Source: Clostridiales bacterium UBA6468 (GTDB taxonomy: Bacteria; Bacillota; Clostridia; Oscillospirales; Oscillospiraceae). From it: a stretch of DNA of 30,296 nt. The position numbers and the translations under genes were made by a program. The notes under the pieces are model-generated. The model searched no databases. It was not told where the DNA came from and was given only the letters and a program-made list of their open reading frames with translations. Location: the NCBI GenBank assembly GCA_002436765.1, contig DJNI01000052.1, positions 1-30,296 on the forward strand, given 5' to 3'. Shown in pieces: positions 14,818 through 23,310 of this stretch (its first letter is position 1; each line of letters begins with the position of its first letter).

Positions 14818-16446
14818 TTAGCCGCTCATGTACTCCATGCCCAGCATATCCCGCATTTTGTAGTAGTTGGGCAGATTCCGCCAGCCTGCGCCCACGGTGG
14901 CATTGGCCGTGGCCACGATCTTTGTGTCCGGCAGCGCCTGGGACAGCTGATAGGCGCCGCCCCGGTCTACCATCCACAGATTTTCCAGCCAGGTCATCTG
15001 CATCAGCGGCTCCACGCTGGGATAGGTCAGACCGATGTTCAGGTCTTCCAGGGAGGTGCAGCCCACCAGCGGGGAAAAATCCTTCACGGCGCTCCAGTCC
15101 AGCTCCAGGAAGATCAGCTCCTTGCAGCTGCTGATGGGGGAAATGTCCTGCAGCTGCCCGTTGTGGGCAAGGATCAGGAATTGCAGATGGGGCATTCCCG
15201 TCACGAAATCAATGTTGGTCAGACCCATATGTCCCACGTCCACGCATAGCATATCCTCGCAGTAGCGCAGATTGTAGGCATCCTCATCCAGGAAGTAATA
15301 GACGTGCTCCCGGACGGGCATGAAGGTGGTATCATCCGTCCGCGCGGTGAGCTTTTTGCCCAGCTGCACCGTCCAGACAAGCTTGTAGCTGTCCCGTACC
15401 TTCTCCCGGAGTGCGGCCAGCTCCTCGTTGTCAAGGCCGCATTTGCCGAGAAACACCTTCTCAGCGTCCGGCAGGTAGGACATCTTCTTTTCCAGATCCT
15501 GCAAATCCAGGGTGACGGCGGGCTTCGTTTCCTCCGTGGTCTGCGTTCCCGCCGCAGTCCCGGTCTTTGTCTGAGTGGCAGAGGGTTCCAGCGCCGCGGA
15601 AAGATCGACCTCCTTCGTATCGTCCGGGAAGGAAATCCCCGCGATCTCCACCTCCCAGCTGATGCTCACCTGGGGGTAGGTGCTGCGCAGCTGCAAAACC
15701 GTCGCCGGGTCGGCTTCCGGGTTCACCAAATGCAGCGTTTTCAGCTCCGGCAGAAGCTGGAGAAGCTCCAGCTCCGAATCGGTAACGCCGGTGACATCCA
15801 GCTCCTGCACCGTGTCGGGATAGGTCTTCGCGCCGAAGCGCAGGGCAAAGGAAATCCCCTTCTCCCCGCAGAAATCCCGCAGCTTTTCCATTTCTTCCGG
15901 CGTCCGGCAGCCCACCGCCGTCACCGCCGTCAGCTCCGGCAGGTATGTAAGCAGATTGATCTCCTCTTCGGTGATGCCGGAAACGCTCACCACGGCGGCA
16001 TTCTGGTCATATTCTCTTCCGTCGATGGTCACGGCATAGTTTACCGTCACCTCCGGGCGGCGGGCGGCCAGCGCGGCCAGCTGGGCATAGTCCGTGCAGT
16101 CCTGGGCCTCCACGGTTTTCAGATTGGCAAAATAGTCCAGCGCCGCCACGTCCTCGTCCGTGAGGGAGGTCACGTACAGCACGTCGGTGTTCTGGTCGTA
16201 GGTCTTTCCCTGGAAAGGAATGCACCAGAGGATCTCGCTGTCCGGCGCTTTTTTCCGCAGTTTGTCGTAGTCCTTCCCCGTCATATCGGCAAAGCGAAGA
16301 TCCAGCACATCCGCATTCCGGGGATAGAACGCCCCTGCCACCCATACATGGGTCAGCAGAAACCACACGGCGGCCCCCACCGCCAGCAGCACGGCCGCAA
16401 GCACGATGAGAATCACCGGATTCCGCTTTTTTTCTTTCTGATACAT
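14818..16446 (-). CDS. membrane-anchored leucine-rich-repeat protein of unknown function
   Basis: A 542-residue protein with a short basic cytoplasmic tail (MYQKEKKRNP), one membrane segment (about 11-31, VILIVLAAVLLAVGAAVWFLL) and a large external part. Several bacterial leucine-rich repeats are visible: LTDEDVAALDYFANLKTVEAQDC, ITEEEINLLTYLPELTAV, VTDSELELLQLLPELKTLHL, and a C-terminal set (MPHLQFLILAHNGQLQDISPIS, CKELIFLELDWSAVKDFSPL, CTSLEDLNIGLT). A threonine-rich linker of about 30 residues separates the two repeat blocks. GGAGG lies 8 bases before the chosen ATG; the frame runs 44 codons further without support. It is likely a surface binding or structural protein. It has no sorting signal, so it need not be a substrate of the neighbouring sortase. 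Confidence 0.85.
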   Translation of the reverse strand: MYQKEKKRNPVILIVLAAVLLAVGAAVWFLLTHVWVAGAFYPRNADVLDLRFADMTGKDYDKLRKKAPDSEILWCIPFQGKTYDQNTDVLYVTSLTDEDVAALDYFANLKTVEAQDCTDYAQLAALAARRPEVTVNYAVTIDGREYDQNAAVVSVSGITEEEINLLTYLPELTAVTAVGCRTPEEMEKLRDFCGEKGISFALRFGAKTYPDTVQELDVTGVTDSELELLQLLPELKTLHLVNPEADPATVLQLRSTYPQVSISWEVEIAGISFPDDTKEVDLSAALEPSATQTKTGTAAGTQTTEETKPAVTLDLQDLEKKMSYLPDAEKVFLGKCGLDNEELAALREKVRDSYKLVWTVQLGKKLTARTDDTTFMPVREHVYYFLDEDAYNLRYCEDMLCVDVGHMGLTNIDFVTGMPHLQFLILAHNGQLQDISPISSCKELIFLELDWSAVKDFSPLVGCTSLEDLNIGLTYPSVEPLMQMTWLENLWMVDRGGAYQLSQALPDTKIVATANATVGAGWRNLPNYYKMRDMLGMEYMSG

Positions 16447-16480
16447 CCTTTGACCCTCCAATATTTTCAAGCACTCTACT

Positions 16481-16509
16481 ATTATGGTCTTTCTCCATAG
16501 ATAAGTCAA
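16481..16509 (-). promoter_or_regulatory. SigA-type promoter of the leucine-rich-repeat gene
   Basis: TTGACT and CATAAT, each one mismatch from consensus, lie 17 bases apart about 35 bases before the start codon. Confidence 0.7.
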
Positions 16510-16692
16510 GGGATTTTTTCCCCTAAAATCCGGCAAAAAGCGACCTCGACGCAGAAATTTCTCCGGGATGCCCCGCACTCCCCAGAGCAGGCGCCCTTTC
16601 CGGCAAAAAGCAGATTTCCCTTTCCTGCATTGTCGTCATGACCGGCCTCCCAGCAAAGGCAGCTCCGCTGCGTCTCAGCCGCCTCAAACAAC

Positions 16693-16726
16693 CAAAAAGG
16701 CGTGACCCGAAGGTCACGCCTTTTCA
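16693..16726 (-). terminator. intrinsic terminator of the str operon (after tuf)
   Basis: On the minus strand AAGGCGTGACC and GGTCACGCCTT form an 11-bp perfect stem closed by a TTCG tetraloop and followed by TTTGGTTGTTT. It lies about 25 bases past the tuf stop codon. The 180 bases between it and the next promoter hold nothing I recognise. Confidence 0.93.
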
Positions 16727-16747
16727 AATTCATTGCCTGACGGGAAA

Positions 16748-17950
16748 TTACTCGTCGATCTCGGTAACGACGCCGGAACCAACGGTACGGCCGCCTTCGC
16801 GGATAGCGAAGCGCAGACCCTTCTCGATAGCGATGGGGGTGATCAGCTCAACGCTCATAACAACGTTGTCGCCGGGCATGCACATCTCAACGCCTTCGGG
16901 CAGGGAGATGATGCCGGTAACGTCGGTGGTACGGAAGTAGAACTGAGGACGATAGTTGTTGAAGAAGGGGGTATGACGGCCGCCTTCCTCCTTGGACAGG
17001 ACGTAAACCTGACCCTTGAACTTGGTGTGGGGATGGATGGAGCCGGGCTTGCACAGAACCTGGCCACGCTCGATGTTCTTCTTGTCGATACCACGCAGCA
17101 GAGCGCCGATGTTGTCGCCGGCTTCGGCGTAGTCCAGCAGCTTGTGGAACATCTCGATGTCGGTGACGACGGTGGCCAGCTTGTCCTCCCGCAGGCCAAC
17201 GATCTCGACAGGCTCGTTCTTCTTGACGATACCACGCTCCACACGACCGGTAGCAACGGTGCCGCGGCCGGAGATGGTGAATACGTCCTCAACGGGCATC
17301 AGGAAGGGCAGGCTGTCGTTACGCTCGGGAGTGGGGATATACTCGTCCACGGCGTCCATCAGCTCCTTGATGCAGGCATACTCGGGCGCGTTGGGGTCGG
17401 TGGACTCGGAAACCAGAGCGTTCAGCGCGGAACCCTTGATGATGGGGGTGTCGTCGCCGGGGAAGCCATACTCGTTCAGGGTCTCGCGGACTTCCATCTC
17501 GACCAGCTCCAGCAGCTCCTCGTCGTCGACCTGATCGCACTTGTTCAGGAACACAACGATATAGCGCACGCCGACCTGACGGGCCAGCAGCAGGTGCTCA
17601 CGGGTCTGAGCCATGGGGCCGTCGGTAGCAGCGATGACCAGGATGGCGCCGTCCATCTGGGCAGCACCGGTGATCATGTTCTTGATATAGTCGGCGTGAC
17701 CCGGGCAGTCAACGTGAGCGTAGTGACGCTTGTCGGTCTCGTACTCAACGTGGGCGGTGTTGATCGTGATACCACGAGCCTTCTCTTCGGGAGCCTTGTC
17801 GATGGAAGCGTAGTCCTCGAACTGAGCCTGACCCTTCATCGCCAGATACTTGGTGATAGCGGCGGTCAGAGTGGTCTTGCCGTGGTCAACATGGCCGATG
17901 GTGCCGATGTTAACATGGGGCTTATTTCTTTCAAACTTCTGCTTTGCCAT
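16748..17950 (-). CDS. tuf: elongation factor Tu
   Basis: The GTPase that carries aminoacyl-tRNA to the ribosome; 400 residues, full length. The G1 loop is GHVDHGKT (19-26), followed by DCPGHADY and NKCDQVDD for guanine recognition. Domains 2 and 3 are complete, with SGRGTVATGRVERG and the C-terminal GGRTVGSGVV. It is the last gene of the str operon, 147 bases after fusA, and that gap contains a separate promoter. Codon usage is strongly biased, as expected for a highly expressed gene. That bias keeps an antisense frame open, which I do not regard as coding. Confidence 0.99.
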   Translation of the reverse strand: MAKQKFERNKPHVNIGTIGHVDHGKTTLTAAITKYLAMKGQAQFEDYASIDKAPEEKARGITINTAHVEYETDKRHYAHVDCPGHADYIKNMITGAAQMDGAILVIAATDGPMAQTREHLLLARQVGVRYIVVFLNKCDQVDDEELLELVEMEVRETLNEYGFPGDDTPIIKGSALNALVSESTDPNAPEYACIKELMDAVDEYIPTPERNDSLPFLMPVEDVFTISGRGTVATGRVERGIVKKNEPVEIVGLREDKLATVVTDIEMFHKLLDYAEAGDNIGALLRGIDKKNIERGQVLCKPGSIHPHTKFKGQVYVLSKEEGGRHTPFFNNYRPQFYFRTTDVTGIISLPEGVEMCMPGDNVVMSVELITPIAIEKGLRFAIREGGRTVGSGVVTEIDE

Positions 17951-18029
17951 TTGAAATATTCCTCCTGTTATAATTGTCGATTGAATTTAATAAACAACCA
18001 AAGTCTGGGTGCTTCCGCACATCGCATAC

Positions 18030-18058
18030 ATCATACTACACTTTGCGGGGAAACACAA
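18030..18058 (-). promoter_or_regulatory. internal promoter for tuf
   Basis: TTGTGT and TATGAT lie 17 bases apart in the fusA-tuf gap, followed by a leader of about 70 bases and AGGAGG before tuf. The -10 is good and the -35 is weak. It would raise EF-Tu above the other str products. Confidence 0.55.
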
Positions 18059-18097
18059 GAAAAATTTTTGAAAATTTACGTCGATTCCGTTGGGAAA

Positions 18098-20176
18098 TCA
18101 ATCCCTGCTCCGGGATTTGATGATTTCCTCGGTCTTGGACTTGGGCAGCTCGGCATTGTGGCTGGGCTCCATGGAGTAGTTGCCGCGTCCCTGGGTCTTG
18201 CTGCGCAGGTCGGTGGCATAGCCGAACATCTCCGCCAGAGGCACATTGGCGTCGATCTGGACAGAACCGGTACGGGTGATCTGACCCAGAATGTTGCCGC
18301 GGCGGGCGGTGATGTCGCCGATCACGGTGCCCATATATTCGTCGGGCACATTGACGGAAACCTTCATGATGGGCTCCAGAATGACGGGATCCGCCTTCTT
18401 GCAGGCCTCCTTGAACGCCATGGAGCCGGCGATCTTAAAGGCCATTTCGGAGGAGTCGACCTCGTGGTAAGAGCCATCGTACAGGGTGACCTTCACGTCC
18501 ACAACGGGGTATCCGGCCAGAACGCCGGCCTCCATCGCGCCCTGAATACCGGCATCGACGGCGGGGATATACTCCTTGGGGATGGCGCCGCCGACAACGG
18601 CGTTGACAAACTCGTAGCCCTTACCGGGCTCGTTGGGCTCCACATGGATCTTGACATGACCGTACTGGCCTTTACCGCCGGACTGGCGGGCGTACTTGGT
18701 CTCCTGATCCACAGCCTTGCGGATGGTCTCCTTATAGGAAACCTGGGGAGCGCCCACATTCGCCTCCACCTTGAACTCCCGCAGCAGACGGTCAACAATG
18801 ATCTCCAGGTGCAGCTCGCCCATGCCGGCGATGATGGTCTGACCGGTTTCCTTGTTGGTGTAGGTGCGGAAGGTGGGGTCTTCTTCAGCCAGCTTGGAAA
18901 GGGCGATGCCCATCTTCTCCTGACCGGCCTTGGTCTTGGGCTCGATGGCGACCTCGATAACGGGCTCGGGGAAGACCATGGACTCCAGAATGATGGGGTG
19001 ATCCTCGTCGCAGAGGGTGTCGCCGGTGGTGGTGTTCTTGACGCCGACCACGGCGGCGATGTCGCCGGCGTAGACCTTGTCGATATCCTCACGGTGATTG
19101 GCGTGCATCTGCAGGATACGACCCATACGCTCGTTGACGCCCTTGGTGCAGTTCAGCACGGTGGTGCCCTTCTCCAGCGTACCGGAGTACACCCGGAAGT
19201 AGCACAGCTTGCCCACGTAGGGGTCGGTAGCGATCTTGAAGGCCAGAGCGGAGAAGGGCGCGTCGTCGGAAGCGGGGCGGAAGTCCTCTTCCTCGGTCTC
19301 GGGGTTGATGCCCCGGATGCCCTTCTTGTCCAGGGGGCTGGGCATATAGTCCACGACCGCGTCCAGCAGCTCCTGGACGCCCTTGTTCTTGTAGGACGTG
19401 CCGCAGACGATGGGCACCATCTCGTTGTCGATGGTGGCTCTGCGGATGACGGCCTTGATCCTCTCGACGGGGATCTCCTCGCCCTCCAGGTACATCATGG
19501 CCAGATCGTCGTCCAGCGCGGTGACCGCGTCCATCAGCTTCTCGTGGTACTCCTCGCAGATATCCACCATGTCTTCGGGAATGTCCTCAACGCGGACGTC
19601 CTTGCCCAGCTCATCGTAGAAGACGTTGGCCTTCATGGTGAGCAGGTCTACGTTGCCCTTGAAGAAGGCCTCGCTGCCGATGGGCAGCTGGATGGGCACG
19701 GCGTTGCACTTCAGGCGCTCGTGGATCATTTCCAGAACGCGGAAGAAGTCGGCGCCCATGATATCCATCTTGTTGACGTAGATCATGCGGGGAACCTTGT
19801 ACTCGTCGGCCTGGCGCCAAACGGTCTCGGTCTGGGGCTCCACGCCGCCCTTGGCGCACAGAACGGTCACGGCGCCGTCCAGAACACGCAGGGAACGCTC
19901 CACCTCAACGGTGAAGTCCACGTGACCCGGGGTGTCGATGATGTTCAGCCGGCAGCCCTTCCAGAAGCAGGTCGTTGCCGCGGAAGTGATGGTGATGCCG
20001 CGCTCCTGCTCCTGTGCCATCCAGTCCATGGTGGCGGAGCCGTCGTGGGTCTCACCGATCTTGTAGTTCTTACCGGTGTAGAACAGGATACGCTCGGTGG
20101 TGGTGGTTTTGCCGGCATCGATGTGTGCCATGATGCCGAAGTTTCTTGTATTCTCCAGAGAATACTGTCTAGGCAT
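18098..20176 (-). CDS. fusA: elongation factor G
   Basis: The GTPase that drives ribosome translocation; 692 residues, full length. The G1 loop AHIDAGKT is at 17-24, followed by DTPGHVDFTVEVERSLRVLDGAV and NKMD. Domain IV carries YAVVGGAIPKEYIPAVDAGIQ-like sequence, preserved here as NAVVGGAIPKEYIPAVDAGIQGA, and the C-terminal domain V is intact (GNILGQITRTGSVQIDANVPLAEMFGYATDLRSKTQGRG). It lies 15 bases after rpsG in the operon. It is the canonical type, not a tetracycline-protection or fusidic-acid-protection paralogue, judged by length and context. Confidence 0.99.
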   Translation of the reverse strand: MPRQYSLENTRNFGIMAHIDAGKTTTTERILFYTGKNYKIGETHDGSATMDWMAQEQERGITITSAATTCFWKGCRLNIIDTPGHVDFTVEVERSLRVLDGAVTVLCAKGGVEPQTETVWRQADEYKVPRMIYVNKMDIMGADFFRVLEMIHERLKCNAVPIQLPIGSEAFFKGNVDLLTMKANVFYDELGKDVRVEDIPEDMVDICEEYHEKLMDAVTALDDDLAMMYLEGEEIPVERIKAVIRRATIDNEMVPIVCGTSYKNKGVQELLDAVVDYMPSPLDKKGIRGINPETEEEDFRPASDDAPFSALAFKIATDPYVGKLCYFRVYSGTLEKGTTVLNCTKGVNERMGRILQMHANHREDIDKVYAGDIAAVVGVKNTTTGDTLCDEDHPIILESMVFPEPVIEVAIEPKTKAGQEKMGIALSKLAEEDPTFRTYTNKETGQTIIAGMGELHLEIIVDRLLREFKVEANVGAPQVSYKETIRKAVDQETKYARQSGGKGQYGHVKIHVEPNEPGKGYEFVNAVVGGAIPKEYIPAVDAGIQGAMEAGVLAGYPVVDVKVTLYDGSYHEVDSSEMAFKIAGSMAFKEACKKADPVILEPIMKVSVNVPDEYMGTVIGDITARRGNILGQITRTGSVQIDANVPLAEMFGYATDLRSKTQGRGNYSMEPSHNAELPKSKTEEIIKSRSRD

Positions 20177-20191
20177 TGGTTTTCTCCTTTA

Positions 20192-20662
20192 TTACCAGCG
20201 GAAATGGGCGAAGGCCTTGTTGGCTTCAGCCATCTTGTGGACATCCTCGCGCTTCTTGACGGAGGCGCCGGTATTGTTGGCGGCATCCATGATCTCGGCG
20301 GCCAGGCGCTCTCTCATGGTGTTCTCGCTGCGGGCGCGGCTGTAGTTGGTGATCCAGCGCAGCCCCAGGGTCTGACGGCGGTCAGGGCGAACCTCGATAG
20401 GCACCTGATAGGTGGCGCCGCCGACACGGCGAGCCTTCAGCTCCACGGCGGGCATGATGTTTTCCATTGCCTGCTGGAACACTTCCAGGCCATTCTTGCC
20501 GGTCTTGTTCTCGACAATTTCAAATGCACCATACACGACCTTCTGGGCAACACCCTTCTTGCCGTCCAGCATGATGCTGTTGATGAGCTTGGTAACCAGA
20601 ACGGAATTGTAATTGGGATCCGGAAGGACCTCTCTCTTGGGAACATTACCTCTTCTGGGCAC
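20192..20662 (-). CDS. rpsG: 30S ribosomal protein S7
   Basis: A primary 16S rRNA-binding protein of the small-subunit head; 156 residues, the standard length. Typical blocks are PRRGNVPKREVLPDPNYNSVLVTKLINSIMLDGKK and GGATYQVPIEVRPDRRQTLGLRWI. The start is a GTG: AAGGAGG lies exactly 8 bases before it, while an ATG six codons further upstream overlaps the ribosome site itself and would give non-homologous residues. It follows rpsL after an unusually long 194-base gap. Confidence 0.98.
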   Translation of the reverse strand: MPRRGNVPKREVLPDPNYNSVLVTKLINSIMLDGKKGVAQKVVYGAFEIVENKTGKNGLEVFQQAMENIMPAVELKARRVGGATYQVPIEVRPDRRQTLGLRWITNYSRARSENTMRERLAAEIMDAANNTGASVKKREDVHKMAEANKAFAHFRW

Positions 20663-20856
20663 TTTGCTTCCCTCCTTCATAATATAATGATTTCATCGGT
20701 ACTCGAAAGTGTGACTTTCGTTGTGCCTGGCCAGAGGTTTCACGGGAAGCGCCGACGGGATTCCCCGCAGAGCTTCGATCTATATAAAACCATCATGGCA
20801 AGGCGAAGCCTTGCGAACGGGCTTGGAAAAGTCAGATTGGTTCGGCGGAAAGAAAA
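20663..20856 (-). other. rpsL-rpsG intergenic leader with hairpins
   Basis: This gap of nearly 200 bases has no gene. On the minus strand it holds GCAAGGC-TTC-GCCTTGC (7-bp perfect stem, 20798-20814) and, close to rpsG, a CGAAAGT/ACTTTCG stem-loop. It may carry the site where S7 or another operon product represses translation, as known for the str operon of Escherichia coli. Here that is inference from position and structure only. Confidence 0.4.
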
Positions 20857-21282
20857 TTACTTCTTCTTACCGGCCTTGGGGCGCTTCGCGCCGTACTTGG
20901 AGCGGGACTGCATCCGGTTCTGCACGCCCTGGGTATCCAGAGTGCCGCGGATGATGTGGTAACGAACGCCGGGCAGGTCCTTGACACGGCCGCCGCGGAT
21001 CAGCACCACGGAGTGCTCCTGCAGGTTATGGCCGACACCGGGAATGTAAGCGGAAACTTCCATACCGTTGGTCAGACGCACACGGGCGATCTTACGCAGA
21101 GCGGAGTTCGGCTTCTTGGGGGTGGTGGTACGAACAGCAGTGCAAACGCCGCGCTTCTGGGGGGAAGGCAGATTCGTCGCCTTGTTCTCCAGAGTGTTCA
21201 GACCTCTCTGCAGAGCAGGGGCGGTGGACTTGTAGGTAGCCTGCTGACGGCCATTTCTTACGAGCTGATTAAAAGTAGGCAT
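20857..21282 (-). CDS. rpsL: 30S ribosomal protein S12
   Basis: Decoding-centre protein of the small subunit; 141 residues. The start MPTFNQLVRNGR matches the family and follows AAAGGAG; ten more upstream codons are unsupported. The conserved SPQKRGVCTAVRTTTPKKPNSALRK and GHNLQEHSVVLIRGGRVKDLPGVRY blocks are present. The lysines at the classic streptomycin-resistance positions (KKPNS and RVKDLPG) are wild type, so no ribosomal streptomycin resistance is predicted. It is the second gene of the operon, after the L7Ae-like protein. Confidence 0.99.
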   Translation of the reverse strand: MPTFNQLVRNGRQQATYKSTAPALQRGLNTLENKATNLPSPQKRGVCTAVRTTTPKKPNSALRKIARVRLTNGMEVSAYIPGVGHNLQEHSVVLIRGGRVKDLPGVRYHIIRGTLDTQGVQNRMQSRSKYGAKRPKAGKKK

Positions 21283-21328
21283 CAATTTTCTCCTTTCTTT
21301 TGTTCTCGCCATTTCGGCGGGTCTTATA

Positions 21329-21353
21329 TTCTACGGACGGTCGTCCGGTAGAA
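21329..21353 (-). other. hairpin between the L7Ae-like gene and rpsL
   Basis: TTCTAC plus GGACG pairs with CGTCC plus GTAGAA across a 2-3 base loop and a single bulge, between the two genes. There is no T tract, so it is more likely an RNA processing or translational control structure than a terminator. Confidence 0.4.
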
Positions 21354-21359
21354 CCACGG

Positions 21360-21641
21360 TCAATCCACGACGGCGGCGGCCGCCGCGCCCACCTCGATAC
21401 CGCAGGCACGGCCAAGCTCGGCCATACTGGGAACCCAGGCAGTCTGGACTTTCTTCGACCGGCACAGCAGCGCGATGGGCGCTGTGACGGCGGGATCGGC
21501 ATTTTCAGCCAGAAAAACATACCTGACGCGGCCTGCCTCCACAGCCTTTTTCAGCTGTTTCGCCCCCACCACCGTCTTAACGCCGGCAAGATCCGGCACA
21601 TTGCCGCACTCGGGTATTCTACTTTTCTTTTCTGTATCCAT
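21360..21641 (-). CDS. L7Ae/L30e/S12e/Gadd45-family ribosomal protein (YbxF-like)
   Basis: A small RNA-binding protein of the kink-turn family that heads the str operon in many Firmicutes. The match covers VVGAKQLKKAVEAGRVRYVFLAENADPAVTAPIALLC and the C-terminal block LGRACGIEVGAAAAAVV. The start is uncertain. The ATG chosen gives 93 residues but has no ribosome site and lies only a few bases after the predicted transcription start, so it would be translated leaderless. A GTG 14 codons downstream (NVPDLAG) would give a length closer to Bacillus YbxF (about 80). An earlier in-frame start would lie upstream of the promoter and is unlikely. Confidence 0.88.
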   Translation of the reverse strand: MDTEKKSRIPECGNVPDLAGVKTVVGAKQLKKAVEAGRVRYVFLAENADPAVTAPIALLCRSKKVQTAWVPSMAELGRACGIEVGAAAAAVVD

Positions 21642-21651
21642 ACAAGATGGT

Positions 21652-21679
21652 ATTATACGCATTTTTTCAGGATTGTCAA
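21652..21679 (-). promoter_or_regulatory. strong SigA promoter of the str operon
   Basis: Perfect TTGACA and perfect TATAAT with a 16-base A-rich spacer. Transcription should start about 21645, immediately before the L7Ae-like gene. It is the only visible upstream signal for the whole str operon, since rpoBC is not adjacent. Confidence 0.88.
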
Positions 21680-21794
21680 CAAAAATTCCAGATTTTTTCG
21701 TTATCGTTGGGGATAACGCTATATGCAGGGAAGCAGAAACGTTTTTCCCTGTTCTGCAATACATATCGGGAGGCAGGTTCATCGTCCGATGTTC

Positions 21795-21919
21795 CTAAGG
21801 CAACACCGCACAATTCGGCAAGAAGTCTCAGCCGGGATTTTTGTCCCGATTCAAAGCTTGAAAAGCGGGGCAAAAATGCGGCTGAGACTCGCAAGCGCAA
21901 TTGTGCGGTGTTGCCTTAG
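21795..21919. repeat. 125-bp imperfect palindrome, dispersed repeat family 2 (full copy)
   Basis: Two arms of about 60 bases, about 80 percent identical by eye, face each other around AAAGCTT. Both begin CTAAGGCAACACCGCACAATT and contain GTCTCAGCCG and a TTTTTG-CCC block. It has no coding potential and looks like a miniature inverted-repeat or REP-type element. One arm recurs alone about 1.4 kb away. The right end supplies the TAA stop of the lipoprotein gene, and as RNA the whole would fold into a long hairpin that could end or protect that transcript. Confidence 0.85.
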
Positions 21920-23076
21920 CTTACTTTTTCAATGTAGCCGCTGACGGGTTGGGCATACATCGCATCATCCGTTACCGCCTGATACCGTTCGCCGTCATAT
22001 ACATCCGTAAAGCCATTGGTCGCTTTGTAGGTCTCCCCGGTTTGCGTATCGTACACACGCTCATAGCCGAGAATCGCGTCGCTCTGCTTCTGGCTCATAA
22101 TATCCTGGCTCCGGTTGCGGCTTTCCCATGAGGACATCATCGCATCCATGGTTTCATTGAAATTCCGGCTGATCTGCATGGCAAGGGCAACCGTCTCGTT
22201 GCTGGCCTGATTCGTGGCGCTGATAAAGCTGTCAGAGTATTGCAGGGTCTTCATGCACTCGGTCAGAACACTTTCCCACTCGATGAAGGTATCCTTGGCT
22301 GCAGTGATCGCCACAATGTTATAGACCATGTAGTAGCCGCCGTCGGCTGTTTGCAGTTGATAGTCCACCACGCTGCCATCGGAGATCGTATAGCTGCCGA
22401 AATCCACCACAGATGCGGAAAACATTCCCTCGCCCTCTTTGCCGTTGTCGGTAAAGGTAGCCCGCAGCAGCTCATCCCCCAGGGCAGATGCGGCAAGGCT
22501 GCTTGTAGAAGCGAAGCGATCGGTCACGGTAAAATCGTTGAACTGCGGAAACGTGTAGCCGGAATACGATGGTTCTACATCTGTGACAAAGGATGCGTAC
22601 TGCGGGAAGATTTGGAAGAATCCCTCAGTAGACGGATTGTCCAGCACGGGAGCCCTGGCGAGAATCGCCGCCTGAGCATTGCCGTTCTGGTAGCTTCGCT
22701 GCCATGCATCCTTTCCTGCCTGACTGTGCAGCATAATGTCTGCCTTGAGCAGGATAAACATCTGGTTCAGCGGTTCGTTCGGGTCGGTGATCCGAATGCT
22801 GTGATAGATATTCGTTCCTCCGGTCGTCACGTTCCATCCTTCGGGAATGGTAATGCTGAAATCGGCGCTTTCATACCGCTCGGTCTGCGCACTTTTTGCC
22901 GCAGTCTGCGTGATCCTGAATTCTTCCCTGGGCTGTGTCTCAATTTGCAGGGGCTCGGTTTGTACAGCAGAAGTCACGTTGCTGCCATCATTGGCGGCCG
23001 GTCGATCGCCGCAGGCGGCGAGAAGCAGCATCATAGCCCCCGCAGCCACAAGCGCGGCTGTCCGTTTTCTTTTCAT
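21916..23076 (-). CDS. secreted lipoprotein of unknown function
   Basis: A 386-residue lipoprotein: signal MKRKRTAALVAAGAMMLLLAACGD with lipobox LAAC, then a threonine/glutamine/glutamate-rich linker to about 60. A first domain begins ADFSITIPEGWNVTTGG, like the PsbP/Mog1-type folds often found in Firmicutes lipoproteins. The C-terminal part has NRSQDIMSQKQSDAILGYERVYDTQTGETYKATNGFTDVYDGERYQ, which I remember as recurring in clostridial lipoproteins without a known role. The start follows GGAGAGGGG; the frame runs 168 codons further but crosses repeats and is not coding. The stop codon lies in the palindromic repeat, so the last residues may have been altered by that insertion. No promoter is convincing. 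Confidence 0.8.
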   Translation of the reverse strand: MKRKRTAALVAAGAMMLLLAACGDRPAANDGSNVTSAVQTEPLQIETQPREEFRITQTAAKSAQTERYESADFSITIPEGWNVTTGGTNIYHSIRITDPNEPLNQMFILLKADIMLHSQAGKDAWQRSYQNGNAQAAILARAPVLDNPSTEGFFQIFPQYASFVTDVEPSYSGYTFPQFNDFTVTDRFASTSSLAASALGDELLRATFTDNGKEGEGMFSASVVDFGSYTISDGSVVDYQLQTADGGYYMVYNIVAITAAKDTFIEWESVLTECMKTLQYSDSFISATNQASNETVALAMQISRNFNETMDAMMSSWESRNRSQDIMSQKQSDAILGYERVYDTQTGETYKATNGFTDVYDGERYQAVTDDAMYAQPVSGYIEKVS

Positions 23077-23155
23077 AGTGCACCCCTCTCCAGTGTTTAT
23101 TGCCGTCATATCCGCCCGGGGTGTATCCGAGCCGATGGTCGGCGGCAGTCTTAAG

Positions 23156-23222
23156 AAGCCTCTGAATAAATCGTCTTCGGCTGTGAGCGGATCCTTTTCC
23201 CCGGCCGTGCAGTTCCGAAAGC
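23156..23222 (-). repeat. dispersed repeat family 3, copy 1
   Basis: The plus strand GCCTCTGAATAAATCGTCT and the following GAGCGGATCCTTTTC block match a second copy at 24.59 kb with 40 of the first 45 bases identical, and similarity fades over the next 40. It lies about 80 bases before the lipoprotein start codon. Confidence 0.7.
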
Positions 23223-23310
23223 GGGAATATCCCGCAGCCGTCGCCGGCGTGAGCCGACCTGCGGATGCGGCATACCCCTTGCGGGTACATACAGGATTCC
23301 TCCGTTCTTG

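Noticed and set aside
16733..20962. A very long open plus-strand frame (about 1,400 codons) opposite tuf, fusA and rpsG
   Set aside because: It is antisense to three certain, highly expressed genes. Their codon bias avoids stops in that frame, and the product is a low-complexity Val/Gly/His/Leu/Asp-rich sequence with no start signal.
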